Source: Paracoccaceae bacterium
Lineage (GTDB): Bacteria > Pseudomonadota > Alphaproteobacteria > Rhodobacterales > Rhodobacteraceae
DNA length: 6,974 nucleotides
Reading direction: 5' to 3'
Assembly (NCBI GenBank): GCA_021767525.1
Contig: JAASTF010000158.1
Location: forward strand, 1-6,974
This document shows positions 1 to 4,667 of this stretch, piece by piece (within the stretch, counting starts at the first letter, position 1; each line of letters starts with the position of its first letter). A program made the translations under genes and the position numbers. The notes below the pieces were generated by a model that did no database searches, was not told the origin of the DNA, and worked only from the letters and a program-made list of their open reading frames with translations.

Positions 1-81
1 CCGCGCGCCGGTGGCCGGATCGGGGCGGGCGCCGGCATGGATGGCAAGCGTGTCGAAACCGTAGGCGGGTGCGTCTGTCAT
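1..81 (-). CDS. metY: O-acetylhomoserine aminocarboxypropyltransferase (N-terminal fragment, cut by window edge)
   Basis: Only the first 27 codons lie in the window; the gene continues to the left. The visible protein contains YGFDTLAIHAGARPDPATG, the typical opening of the PLP-dependent Cys/Met metabolism enzymes of the MetY type. These make homocysteine (or cysteine) from O-acetylhomoserine (or O-acetylserine) and sulfide in the cytoplasm. The PLP lysine and all other catalytic residues lie outside the window. The ATG at 79-81 is supported by a strong Shine-Dalgarno (GGGAGGA, plus-strand positions about 86-92) at good spacing. MetZ-type O-succinylhomoserine sulfhydrylases usually open differently, so MetY is preferred. 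A promoter candidate lies about 30 bases upstream. The assignment rests on a short N-terminus and is family-level. Confidence 0.8.
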   Translation of the reverse strand, partial: MTDAPAYGFDTLAIHAGARPDPATGAR

Positions 82-387
82 GTGGTCCTCCCATAGACTG
101 TCGCGCACAGGGTTACGCGATTGCCCGCGCTGCGACAATCGGGCGCGCGCGGAAAGGAAAAGGTTATTTGCCCAGGGCCAAGCCGCGCGGTTTGTCCGCG
201 AAATCGCGCGATATTCGGAACATGTGTTGTGGCGCGCTTGCGTCGGGCGAAACGTCTGTTCGTTGCACGGGTGCAGGGACCCGCTGTCCCGCGCCCATGC
301 GCGGGCTTTGGCCGATCCGTGACGGCGGGCGCTTGCGCCAAGGGCAAAAGCGGCGTAGCGCAAAAGAAAACGGGCAGGAGACAGCCG
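82..387. other. 306-base intergenic region between divergent metY and phosphatase genes
   Basis: No convincing gene is seen; the ORFs here are GC-driven open frames without good ribosome-binding sites. The region holds the metY promoter candidate at its left end. A strong hairpin lies at 288-305 (CCCGCGC, loop CCAT, GCGCGGG) but without a T-run on either strand. A smaller inverted repeat, GGCGCTTGCGCC, lies at about 329-340. A weak plus-strand promoter candidate for the phosphatase is TTGCGC (333-338), 17 bases, TAGCGC (356-361). A purine-rich stretch lies at about 151-172. I looked for a SAM-type riboswitch on the metY side and did not recognise one. Confidence 0.6.
110..138 (-). promoter_or_regulatory. 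Candidate sigma70-type promoter for metY
   Basis: On the minus strand TTGTCG (133-138) is followed after exactly 17 bases by TAACCC (110-115). This would start transcription near 103 and give a leader of about 20 bases. The -10 is weak by E. coli standards, though alphaproteobacterial -10 boxes are loose. Such a short leader would leave no room for a riboswitch. Confidence 0.35.
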
Positions 388-954
388 ATGAAACGATGGA
401 TGCGGCGCGCTGGTTTCGGGGCTTTGCTGGGTGTGGTTGCGCTGGTTGGGTACCTCTCGGTTCTGCATTACCGCGGCAATATCCACCCCATCGTGGTGGG
501 CGAGGCATATCGCTCGGCTCAGGTGACGCCGCCGCAGATCGCATGGTTCCGACGTGAGCATGGCATCGCCAGCATCCTGAACCTGCGCGGCGCGGCGCCG
601 GGCAGCAACTGGTATGACGCCGAACTGGCCGCGTCCGACGCGCAAGGGATCGTGCATGCGGATTTCGCAATGTCGGCCTCGCGCGATCTAACGCAGGACG
701 AGGCGGCCGAGCTGGTCGCGCTGATGGAGCGGCTGCCCAAACCCATTCTGATCCATTGCCGCCACGGATCGGACCGTACCGGGCTGGCCGCGGCGCTGTA
801 TTTGGCGCGGCTGACCGGCGCGGATGAGGAAACCGCCGAGGCGGCGCTGTCAATCCGCTATGGCCATATCGCAGTGCCGGTCTTGTCGGCGGCCTGGCCG
901 ATGACCCGCACGTTCGAGCGTCTGGAACCCTGGATGGGGTTTTCTGACAGCTGA
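388..954 (+). CDS. Membrane-anchored dual-specificity / tyrosine phosphatase family protein
   Basis: The protein has 188 residues. The ATG at 388 is chosen because AGGAG (376-380) sits seven bases upstream and because this start gives a sensible N-terminus: MKRWMRR, then one hydrophobic helix at about residues 9-26. The open frame continues upstream to 121, but that part is not supported. The catalytic loop HCRHGSDRTG (residues 123-132) is the CX5R signature of cysteine phosphatases, with nucleophile Cys124 and phosphate-binding Arg130. The earlier motifs YRSAQ (41-45) and ILNLRG (63-68) are typical of atypical dual-specificity phosphatases of the Pfam DSPc/Y_phosphatase2 type. The single N-terminal helix with positive residues before it suggests an inner-membrane anchor with the catalytic domain in the periplasm, which is inference; an uncleaved signal is an alternative. 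The substrate (phosphotyrosine, phosphoinositide or polyphosphate) cannot be read from sequence. The gene converges on the glycosyltransferase gene with only 11 bases between. Confidence 0.85.
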   Translation: MKRWMRRAGFGALLGVVALVGYLSVLHYRGNIHPIVVGEAYRSAQVTPPQIAWFRREHGIASILNLRGAAPGSNWYDAELAASDAQGIVHADFAMSASRDLTQDEAAELVALMERLPKPILIHCRHGSDRTGLAAALYLARLTGADEETAEAALSIRYGHIAVPVLSAAWPMTRTFERLEPWMGFSDS

Positions 955-965
955 CAGGCCGGGGC

Positions 966-1976
966 CTAGCGCATCCAGAAGCCGTTTTTCTTGATCCTGT
1001 TGCGGATCGCCTGTTCGCGGCGGGGCAGGTCGTTGCGGTCGAACAGCGCGCGCACCTTTTCGCCGCGCCCCTGGTAGATCATGCGCCGGACGGGTTCGTA
1101 TTTCTTGATGACCTTCTTGATCTTGTTGGGCGCGGCCACCTTTTCCAGAGTGGCGACCACCTGATCGGCCTCGCGCGCATACAGCATCGGCAGCAGCCGG
1201 TAATGGCACGACACCGACCCGTCCAGCAGCCCGGGCGGGATCGTATCGCGCCCGCCGCCCAGGGCGTGGATGACCAGCGGCAGCGCCACCTGGTCAAGCC
1301 ACGGATCAAGCGATTGGCACACCAGTTCGGGCGGGGCATCGTCGCGGATCGCCACGGCGTAATCGGTGAACAGCCTGCCAAATTCCACCGGGCAGCGGCC
1401 AAAGAACCAGCCGGCGTTGAAATACAGGTAGCGACGCCAGTATTCGTCGGGCTGCGACACATCCAGGCTGCTTTCGAAATCCAGCCCGAACTTGTCGTAA
1501 AGCGATTTCCAGGTCTGCGTATATCCGGGGCCATACAGCTCGATCTGCGGCCAGGTGCCTTCGACCTTTTGCGACGCGCCGGGCCGGTCGAAATCGAAGG
1601 GCACGGCGGTGATGTCGCCCAGGATCAGCGTATCGGTGTCGAAAAACACGAAAGGCTCGCCCTTGGGCAGCGCGGCCAGCGCCTCGATCTTGTTGCCATA
1701 GGGGTAGGCTTGTCCGAAATGCACGCTGTCGAAGGGCACGATCTCGGCGCCGAAGGCATCGAGAAGGGCCAGAACCTCGGGGTCGCGGATTGCCGGGTTG
1801 TCGCGCCACAGCGGCCCGGGCTGCGGCACCGCCACCAGCAAGCGGCCGGTGAAGTCGGGGCTGTTGGCGCGCAAAGAGGCCGCGAACAGGATTGCCTCGT
1901 ATTGCAGGCGGCCATTCTGGCCCACGATCACGATATTGAACGCTTGGCTTTTGCGTTTGCTTTTGGCCTTGCTCAT
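966..1976 (-). CDS. GT-A-fold glycosyltransferase-like protein (GT8-like, nucleotide-diphospho-sugar transferase superfamily)
   Basis: The protein has 336 residues. A lysine-rich start (MSKAKSKRKS) is followed by a Rossmann-like first strand, FNIVIVG (13-19). The metal/nucleotide-sugar DxD motif lies in FVFFDTDTLILGDI (109-122, Asp113-Thr-Asp115). YFNAGWFFG (185-193) and LDPWLDQVAL (223-232) resemble the NxG and DQ elements of GT8-like enzymes, and CHYRLLP (257-263) fits the late metal-binding histidine. The C-terminal 50 residues are strongly basic and could bind membrane or polysaccharide. The role is probably sugar transfer to a surface glycan or lipid; donor and acceptor are unknown. The ATG at 1974-1976 is preferred because the frame farther upstream has no family character, although its Shine-Dalgarno is weak; an in-frame GTG three codons earlier is possible. 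It is divergent from the 2077 gene and tail-to-tail with the phosphatase. Confidence 0.75.
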   Translation of the reverse strand: MSKAKSKRKSQAFNIVIVGQNGRLQYEAILFAASLRANSPDFTGRLLVAVPQPGPLWRDNPAIRDPEVLALLDAFGAEIVPFDSVHFGQAYPYGNKIEALAALPKGEPFVFFDTDTLILGDITAVPFDFDRPGASQKVEGTWPQIELYGPGYTQTWKSLYDKFGLDFESSLDVSQPDEYWRRYLYFNAGWFFGRCPVEFGRLFTDYAVAIRDDAPPELVCQSLDPWLDQVALPLVIHALGGGRDTIPPGLLDGSVSCHYRLLPMLYAREADQVVATLEKVAAPNKIKKVIKKYEPVRRMIYQGRGEKVRALFDRNDLPRREQAIRNRIKKNGFWMR

Positions 1977-2076
1977 ACTCGCCACTGCCCCGGACGCTGT
2001 TTTCCGGCGACTATACGCGGGAAACCCCAGTGACAGAAGGGGCGAGCAAAACGATTTTGACCGAAAGGATTTGACC
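1977..2076. promoter_or_regulatory. Divergent promoter region between glycosyltransferase and 2077 gene
   Basis: These 100 bases must carry the start signals for both genes. On the minus strand TATAGT (2010-2015), preceded by GCG, is a fair -10 box for the glycosyltransferase gene; the hexamer 17 bases upstream (TTCTGT) is a poor -35. An imperfect dyad (TTTTCC, then GGAAA) surrounds it at about 2000-2023. On the plus strand AAAGGA (2064-2069) is the ribosome-binding site of the 2077 gene. No clear plus-strand promoter was seen. Confidence 0.35.
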
Positions 2077-2493
2077 ATGCGATCTTGGCTTGCCGCGCTT
2101 GCGGCCCTGGTGTTCGGGGCCCAGGCCCTGTCAGCCCAGCAATTCACAACCGCGCAAGAGGTGCGCCCGATCCTGCAAGCCACCCGGGCGCAATGGATCG
2201 CGCTGAGGGATTACGAGGGGAAGGATTGGCTGTATTTCACGCAGATCCTGGCCTGGCGCTGCGGCCTGTCCGATATTTTCTTTGCCGTGAACGACGGCCC
2301 CGAAGAGCGGCTGGAAATGGAAGAGTGCCACGAGGGCACGGCCACGCCGAATGCCCTGACCTCGGACGATCTGGACCGCTTTCTGCGGCGCTATCCCGCG
2401 GGCAGCGTCACGCGGGTGCGCATCCGCCTGGTGCTGGATGACGGCACCCAGGACAGCGCGGAATTCGCCCGCAAGGACGTTTTGATGCCGTGA
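2077..2493 (+). CDS. Small exported protein of unknown function with two cysteines
   Basis: The protein has 138 residues and I do not recognise its family. The start is fixed by AAAGGA seven bases upstream and by a clear Sec signal peptide: MRSW, a hydrophobic core, then ALSA/QQ with likely cleavage after residue 20. The open frame extends back to 1798, but that part lies antisense to the glycosyltransferase and lacks support. The mature part is mixed alpha/beta. It contains Cys62 (LAWRCGLSDIFFAVND) and Cys84 (MEECHEG), a plausible periplasmic disulfide pair, and an acidic stretch around residues 75-84. The conserved look of WRCGLSDIFFAVN suggests a small periplasmic domain family in this order, which is inference. 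It converges on the tRNA-Tyr gene. Confidence 0.75.
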   Translation: MRSWLAALAALVFGAQALSAQQFTTAQEVRPILQATRAQWIALRDYEGKDWLYFTQILAWRCGLSDIFFAVNDGPEERLEMEECHEGTATPNALTSDDLDRFLRRYPAGSVTRVRIRLVLDDGTQDSAEFARKDVLMP

Positions 2494-2522
2494 CACGCGC
2501 AACCGTTGAAATAGGGGGGGAA

Positions 2523-2606
2523 TGGTGGGCGACCCTGGAATCGAACCAGGCATGGGTCTCCCCGGCGGAGTTACAGTCCGCTGCCGCACCTTGCAGCACG
2601 TCGCCC
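2523..2606 (-). tRNA. tRNA-Tyr, anticodon GTA
   Basis: Read on the minus strand, the acceptor GGGCGAC pairs perfectly with GTCGCCC. The discriminator is A and CCA is encoded (2523-2525). The anticodon arm is GCGGA-CTGTAAC-TCCGC with anticodon GTA, preceded by U33. The T-arm CCTGG-TTCGATT-CCAGG is perfect. The 14-base variable region contains GGG-GAGA-CCC, as expected for a class II tRNA, which bacterial tRNA-Tyr is. The odd part is the D-arm. With the usual numbering, position 8 is G instead of U and position 14 is C instead of A, around a stem GCTG/CGGC and a seven-base loop CAAGGTG. A longer alternative hairpin, TGCTGC-AAGGT-GCGGCA, is also possible. The promoter lies just upstream; no clear terminator follows on the minus strand. 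Confidence 0.88.
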
Positions 2607-2637
2607 ACGTGACCGCGAGGCGGCCAACGTGGGGGCG

Positions 2638-2666
2638 TGATTACAAGCGCCTATCGGGGGCGTCAA
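2638..2666 (-). promoter_or_regulatory. Sigma70-type promoter of tRNA-Tyr
   Basis: On the minus strand the -35 TTGACG (2661-2666) and -10 TAATCA (2638-2643) are separated by exactly 17 bases. Transcription would start near 2631, leaving a leader of about 25 bases for RNase P to remove. The bases just after the -10 (CGCCCCC) form a GC-rich discriminator, the kind associated with stringent control of stable RNA promoters; that last point is inference. Confidence 0.75.
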
Positions 2667-2725
2667 CGCAAAAAATTGCCCCGCTGGCGCAAAGTCATTT
2701 TTTCGCCCCGATTTGCGGCTAGGCT

Positions 2726-3196
2726 ATGTGCATGTCACATCGGGGTTCCATGATCTCGCGCTTGCGCGCCTGGCTGCGCAGACCGGCATCGCCCGGCCTG
2801 GTCCGGCTTAGCGTTGCCGCGATCCTTGTGCCGTTCACCGCCTTCATCTTCACCCGGTTCCGCAGCGACCTGCCGGGCGGCCCGTTCTTCGAATGGAGCT
2901 TTCTGGCCTGCTTGCTGCTGCTCTTCGTCGTCGATGACATCGTGCGCTTGGCGACCGCGCGCCTGAAGGCGCGCGGCAAAAGCTTGCCCGCATGGGTCGA
3001 TACCGGCGTGGCCATGTCGCACCTTGGCTTTGCGCCCCTTGCGGGGCTGCTGGTGGTCAGCGACCAGGCGGGCTGGGCGGTGCAGGGGCTGCAATGGCTG
3101 GCGGGCATGGTCGGATTTGGCATGGTGCAGGTTCTGTGCAACCTGGGCTTTGCCCGGTTGCTGGGCGTTCTGGGCCGGTTCTGGCCGGCGCGCTAG
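2726..3196 (+). CDS. Integral membrane protein of unknown function, four predicted helices
   Basis: The protein has up to 156 residues and its family is not recognised. A short basic N-terminus (SRLRAWLRR) is followed by hydrophobic segments at about residues 24-43, 54-76, 92-112 and 119-150; the last is long enough to include a re-entrant or amphipathic part. Charged residues sit between the segments: DDIVR at 70-74 closes helix two, and a basic loop (ARLKARGK) at 78-85 fits a cytoplasmic side. The start is uncertain. ATGs occur at 2726, 2732 and 2750; none has a strong ribosome-binding site. AGG at 2721-2723 would best serve 2732, and GGGG at 2742-2745 lies before 2750. It lies 76 bases upstream of rlmB on the same strand, but rlmB has its own promoter candidate, so an operon is not certain. 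Confidence 0.7.
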   Translation: MCMSHRGSMISRLRAWLRRPASPGLVRLSVAAILVPFTAFIFTRFRSDLPGGPFFEWSFLACLLLLFVVDDIVRLATARLKARGKSLPAWVDTGVAMSHLGFAPLAGLLVVSDQAGWAVQGLQWLAGMVGFGMVQVLCNLGFARLLGVLGRFWPAR

Positions 3197-3207
3197 GGCT
3201 TTCGCGC

Positions 3208-3236
3208 TTGGCAATTCCCGCACGGGGGCGTAACCC
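3208..3236 (+). promoter_or_regulatory. Candidate sigma70-type promoter for rlmB
   Basis: TTGGCA (3208-3213) is followed by 17 bases and TAACCC (3231-3236). The start would fall near 3243, about 30 bases before the GTG codon. The -35 matches five of six consensus bases; the -10 is weak but is the same hexamer as in the metY candidate. Confidence 0.45.
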
Positions 3237-3272
3237 GGGGGCCATCGGCACCAGCAGGACGGAGCATCCCCC

Positions 3273-4055
3273 GTGGCCAAGAAACCCACCTGGGTCATCG
3301 AAAAGGAACAGGCGCGCCGCAAGGCCGCGGCCGAAACCGTGTGGCTGTTCGGTCTGCATGCGGTGCGCGACGCGCTGATGAACCCGGCGCGCGACAAGCT
3401 GCGGCTTGTGGTGACGAAAAACGCCGCCGACAAGCTGGCCGATGCCATCGACGCCGCCGGTATCACGCCCGAAACCAGCGATCCGCGCAAATTCGCCGCG
3501 CCGATCGATCCGCAATCGGTGCACCAGGGCGCCGCGCTTGAGGTGAAGCCGCTGAACTGGGGCCGGTTGGAGGATGTCTGCGCGGGCCATCCCGACCGGG
3601 TGCCGCGCGTTCTGCTGCTGGACCGGGTGACCGACCCGCATAACGTGGGCGCGATCCTGCGCTCGGCCGAGGTCTTCGGCGCGGCTGCCGTGATCGCCCC
3701 GCGCCACCATTCCGCGCCCGAAACCGGCGCCCTGGCCAAGACCGCCAGCGGCGCGTTGGAGCGTCAGCCCTATCTGCGCGTGACCAACCTGGCGCAGGCG
3801 ATCGAACGCTTGCAGGCAATGGGATATCTGGTGCTGGGCCTGGATGGCGAGGCAGGCCAGACCATCGAACAGGCGGTCGATGGGCGCCGCGATGTGCCCG
3901 TTGCGCTGGTGCTGGGGGCCGAAGGGCCGGGGCTGCGGCAGAAAACCCGCGAAACCTGCGACGCGCTGGTGCGGATCGACTTCGCGGGCGCCTTTGGGTC
4001 GCTCAACGTGTCGAACGCGGCGGCGGTGGCGCTGTATGCCAGTTTGCCGCGCTAG
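3273..4055 (+). CDS. rlmB: 23S rRNA (guanosine-2'-O-)-methyltransferase RlmB / TrmH (SpoU) family
   Basis: The protein has 260 residues and starts at GTG; GGACGGAG (3257-3264) sits eight bases before it and no better start exists nearby. The N-terminal RNA-binding domain begins with LFGLHAVRDAL (25-35), the usual opening of RlmB-like proteins. The C-terminal knotted SPOUT domain carries all three SpoU motifs: motif 1 at 117-137 with Asn124 and Arg130 (DPHNVGAILRSAEVFGA), motif 2 at 212-221 (LVLGAEGPGL, with Glu217), and motif 3 around 239-252 (GAFGSLNVSNAAA). The family moves a methyl group from S-adenosylmethionine to the 2'-hydroxyl of a guanosine in RNA; E. coli RlmB acts on G2251 of 23S rRNA in the peptidyl-transferase P-loop. 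TrmH-type tRNA activity cannot be strictly excluded, but length and N-terminal domain favour RlmB. The zinc-ribbon gene follows 59 bases later. Confidence 0.9.
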   Translation: MAKKPTWVIEKEQARRKAAAETVWLFGLHAVRDALMNPARDKLRLVVTKNAADKLADAIDAAGITPETSDPRKFAAPIDPQSVHQGAALEVKPLNWGRLEDVCAGHPDRVPRVLLLDRVTDPHNVGAILRSAEVFGAAAVIAPRHHSAPETGALAKTASGALERQPYLRVTNLAQAIERLQAMGYLVLGLDGEAGQTIEQAVDGRRDVPVALVLGAEGPGLRQKTRETCDALVRIDFAGAFGSLNVSNAAAVALYASLPR

Positions 4056-4063
4056 GGCAGGTC

Positions 4064-4102
4064 TTGTCGTTGGGGCGTGGCGCGCCTAGGTCTGGACCAG
4101 AC
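4064..4102 (+). promoter_or_regulatory. Candidate promoter overlapped by a 13-base dyad, upstream of the zinc-ribbon gene
   Basis: TTGTCG (4064-4069), 17 bases and TAGGTC (4087-4092) form a possible promoter. Overlapping the -10 and the expected start is a perfect dyad, GTCTGG-A-CCAGAC (4090-4102), placed just before the ribosome-binding site (AAAGGA, 4104-4109). This is where a repressor would sit; no regulator is identified. As an RNA hairpin its one-base loop would be too tight. Confidence 0.35.
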
Positions 4103-4114
4103 GAAAGGACGCCC

Positions 4115-4465
4115 ATGCCCCAATCCGCCAAGATCGCCACCTGTTCCTATTGCGGCACGCGCGCGGCGCTGGTGCTGGACAAGGGCCGGCACGAGCTGGC
4201 CTGCGGCACCTGCGGCGCCCCCTTGCACGACATGAAACCGATGCCGCTGGACAAGGGCGCGGGGAAACCCACGCGGCCCAAGCCCGCAAAAGGCGCGCGC
4301 CAGAAGGTCGAGATCGATTGGGAGGCCGAACGCCGCCACGCGCTGGGCGGGCGCACGCCGTCTTATGCGCAGCCCCGCCGCGCCCGGCCCGCCAAGCGCC
4401 GGAAATCGTTTGGCGCAAAGGTGTTGAGCGAGGTTTGGGACGCGGTCGAGGATATTTTCGACTGA
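4115..4465 (+). CDS. Zinc-ribbon protein with basic linker, unknown function
   Basis: The protein has 116 residues. The ATG at 4115 is preferred over upstream 4064 because AAAGGA lies five bases before it and because the zinc ribbon then sits at the N-terminus. Two CxxC knuckles, CSYC (Cys10, Cys13) and CGTC (Cys30, Cys33), about 17 residues apart, form a TFIIB/RecG-like zinc ribbon. A Lys/Pro/Arg-rich linker follows (41-65: KPTRPKPAKGARQK) and a second basic patch lies at 88-98 (RRARPAKRRK). The protein closes with a likely amphipathic, acidic helix (VLSEVWDAVEDIFD, 103-116). This build suggests nucleic-acid or ribosome binding, with the acidic tail as a protein contact; both are inference. 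It lies directly downstream of rlmB, and a transcript from rlmB could run through it to the terminator at 4609. No family name is assigned. Confidence 0.75.
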   Translation: MPQSAKIATCSYCGTRAALVLDKGRHELACGTCGAPLHDMKPMPLDKGAGKPTRPKPAKGARQKVEIDWEAERRHALGGRTPSYAQPRRARPAKRRKSFGAKVLSEVWDAVEDIFD

Positions 4466-4493
4466 TCGCGCCCCCACGGTCCGGGCACGAAGT

Positions 4494-4503
4494 TGTGATC
4501 ACA
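4494..4503. promoter_or_regulatory. Ten-base perfect palindrome, operator-like
   Basis: TGTGATCACA is a perfect palindrome in the noncoding stretch between the zinc-ribbon stop and the candidate small RNA. It is about 50 bases upstream of the possible -10 at 4549. It lacks the six-base spacer of a CRP site and the four-base spacer of an FNR site. No regulator is assigned. Confidence 0.25.
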
Positions 4504-4559
4504 TATCGGCGCGCGGCCCTTCATAAATGGCGCGATCTTCCTACATCTTATAACGAGGC

Positions 4560-4640
4560 ACAGGCCCGGAACGCCTGTGTTTCTTCACTGTCCCTCGTTC
4601 CGTGACTGGCGCCCAAGGCTTTCCTTGGGCGCTTTTTTAT
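4560..4640 (+). ncRNA. Candidate small RNA of about 80 bases (alternatively a leader/attenuator)
   Basis: The region from 4466 to 4667 has no gene but is highly structured. TATAAC at 4549-4554 could be a -10 box placing a start near 4560; the -35 is not clear, and CTTCAT-N14-CCTACAT (4520-4546) faintly resembles a heat-shock sigma site. The RNA would open with a perfect 7-bp hairpin, CACAGGC-CCGGAAC-GCCTGTG (4559-4579). A pyrimidine-rich, mostly unpaired stretch follows (4580-4605), and it ends in a strong intrinsic terminator (4609-4638). Hairpin, single-stranded seed region and terminator with a U-tail is the classic layout of Hfq-type small RNAs. The alternative is a 5' leader of the CoA-binding gene that starts 30 bases after the T-run. 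I see no antiterminator complementary to the terminator arm, which favours a free RNA. No Rfam family was recognised. Confidence 0.5.
4609..4638 (+). terminator. Rho-independent terminator
   Basis: A perfect 10-bp stem, GCGCCCAAGG (4609-4618) and CCTTGGGCGC (4623-4632), with loop CTTT is followed directly by six T (4633-4638). It ends transcripts coming from the candidate small RNA and any read-through from rlmB and the zinc-ribbon gene. Confidence 0.93.
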
Positions 4641-4667
4641 TTCCGCGCAGCAGGCTAAGAAGAGCGC

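Noticed and set aside
288..305. Strong hairpin CCCGCGC-CCAT-GCGCGGG as a terminator
   Set aside because: No T-run on either side and it sits between divergent genes, where a terminator is not expected.
121..387. N-terminal extension of the phosphatase reading frame
   Set aside because: No ribosome-binding site, cysteine- and arginine-rich non-protein-like composition, and a much better start at 388.
82..387. SAM-II or other SAM riboswitch before metY
   Set aside because: I read the minus strand for the conserved core and pseudoknot of SAM-II and did not find it; the best promoter candidate also leaves only about a 20-base leader.
164..853. 229-codon minus-strand frame opposite the phosphatase gene
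   Set aside because: Arg/Pro/Ala-rich composition typical of antisense frames in GC-rich DNA, no start signal, and it opposes a gene with an intact CX5R motif.
1203..2033. 276-codon open frame on the plus strand opposite the glycosyltransferase gene
   Set aside because: It is a GC-rich antisense shadow of a gene with clear DxD and GT-A motifs; it has no ribosome-binding site and no recognisable domain.
4609..4638. Terminator as part of a riboswitch or attenuator for the CoA-binding gene
   Set aside because: No upstream sequence complementary to either terminator arm was found that could serve as an antiterminator; kept only as an alternative in the small RNA entry.
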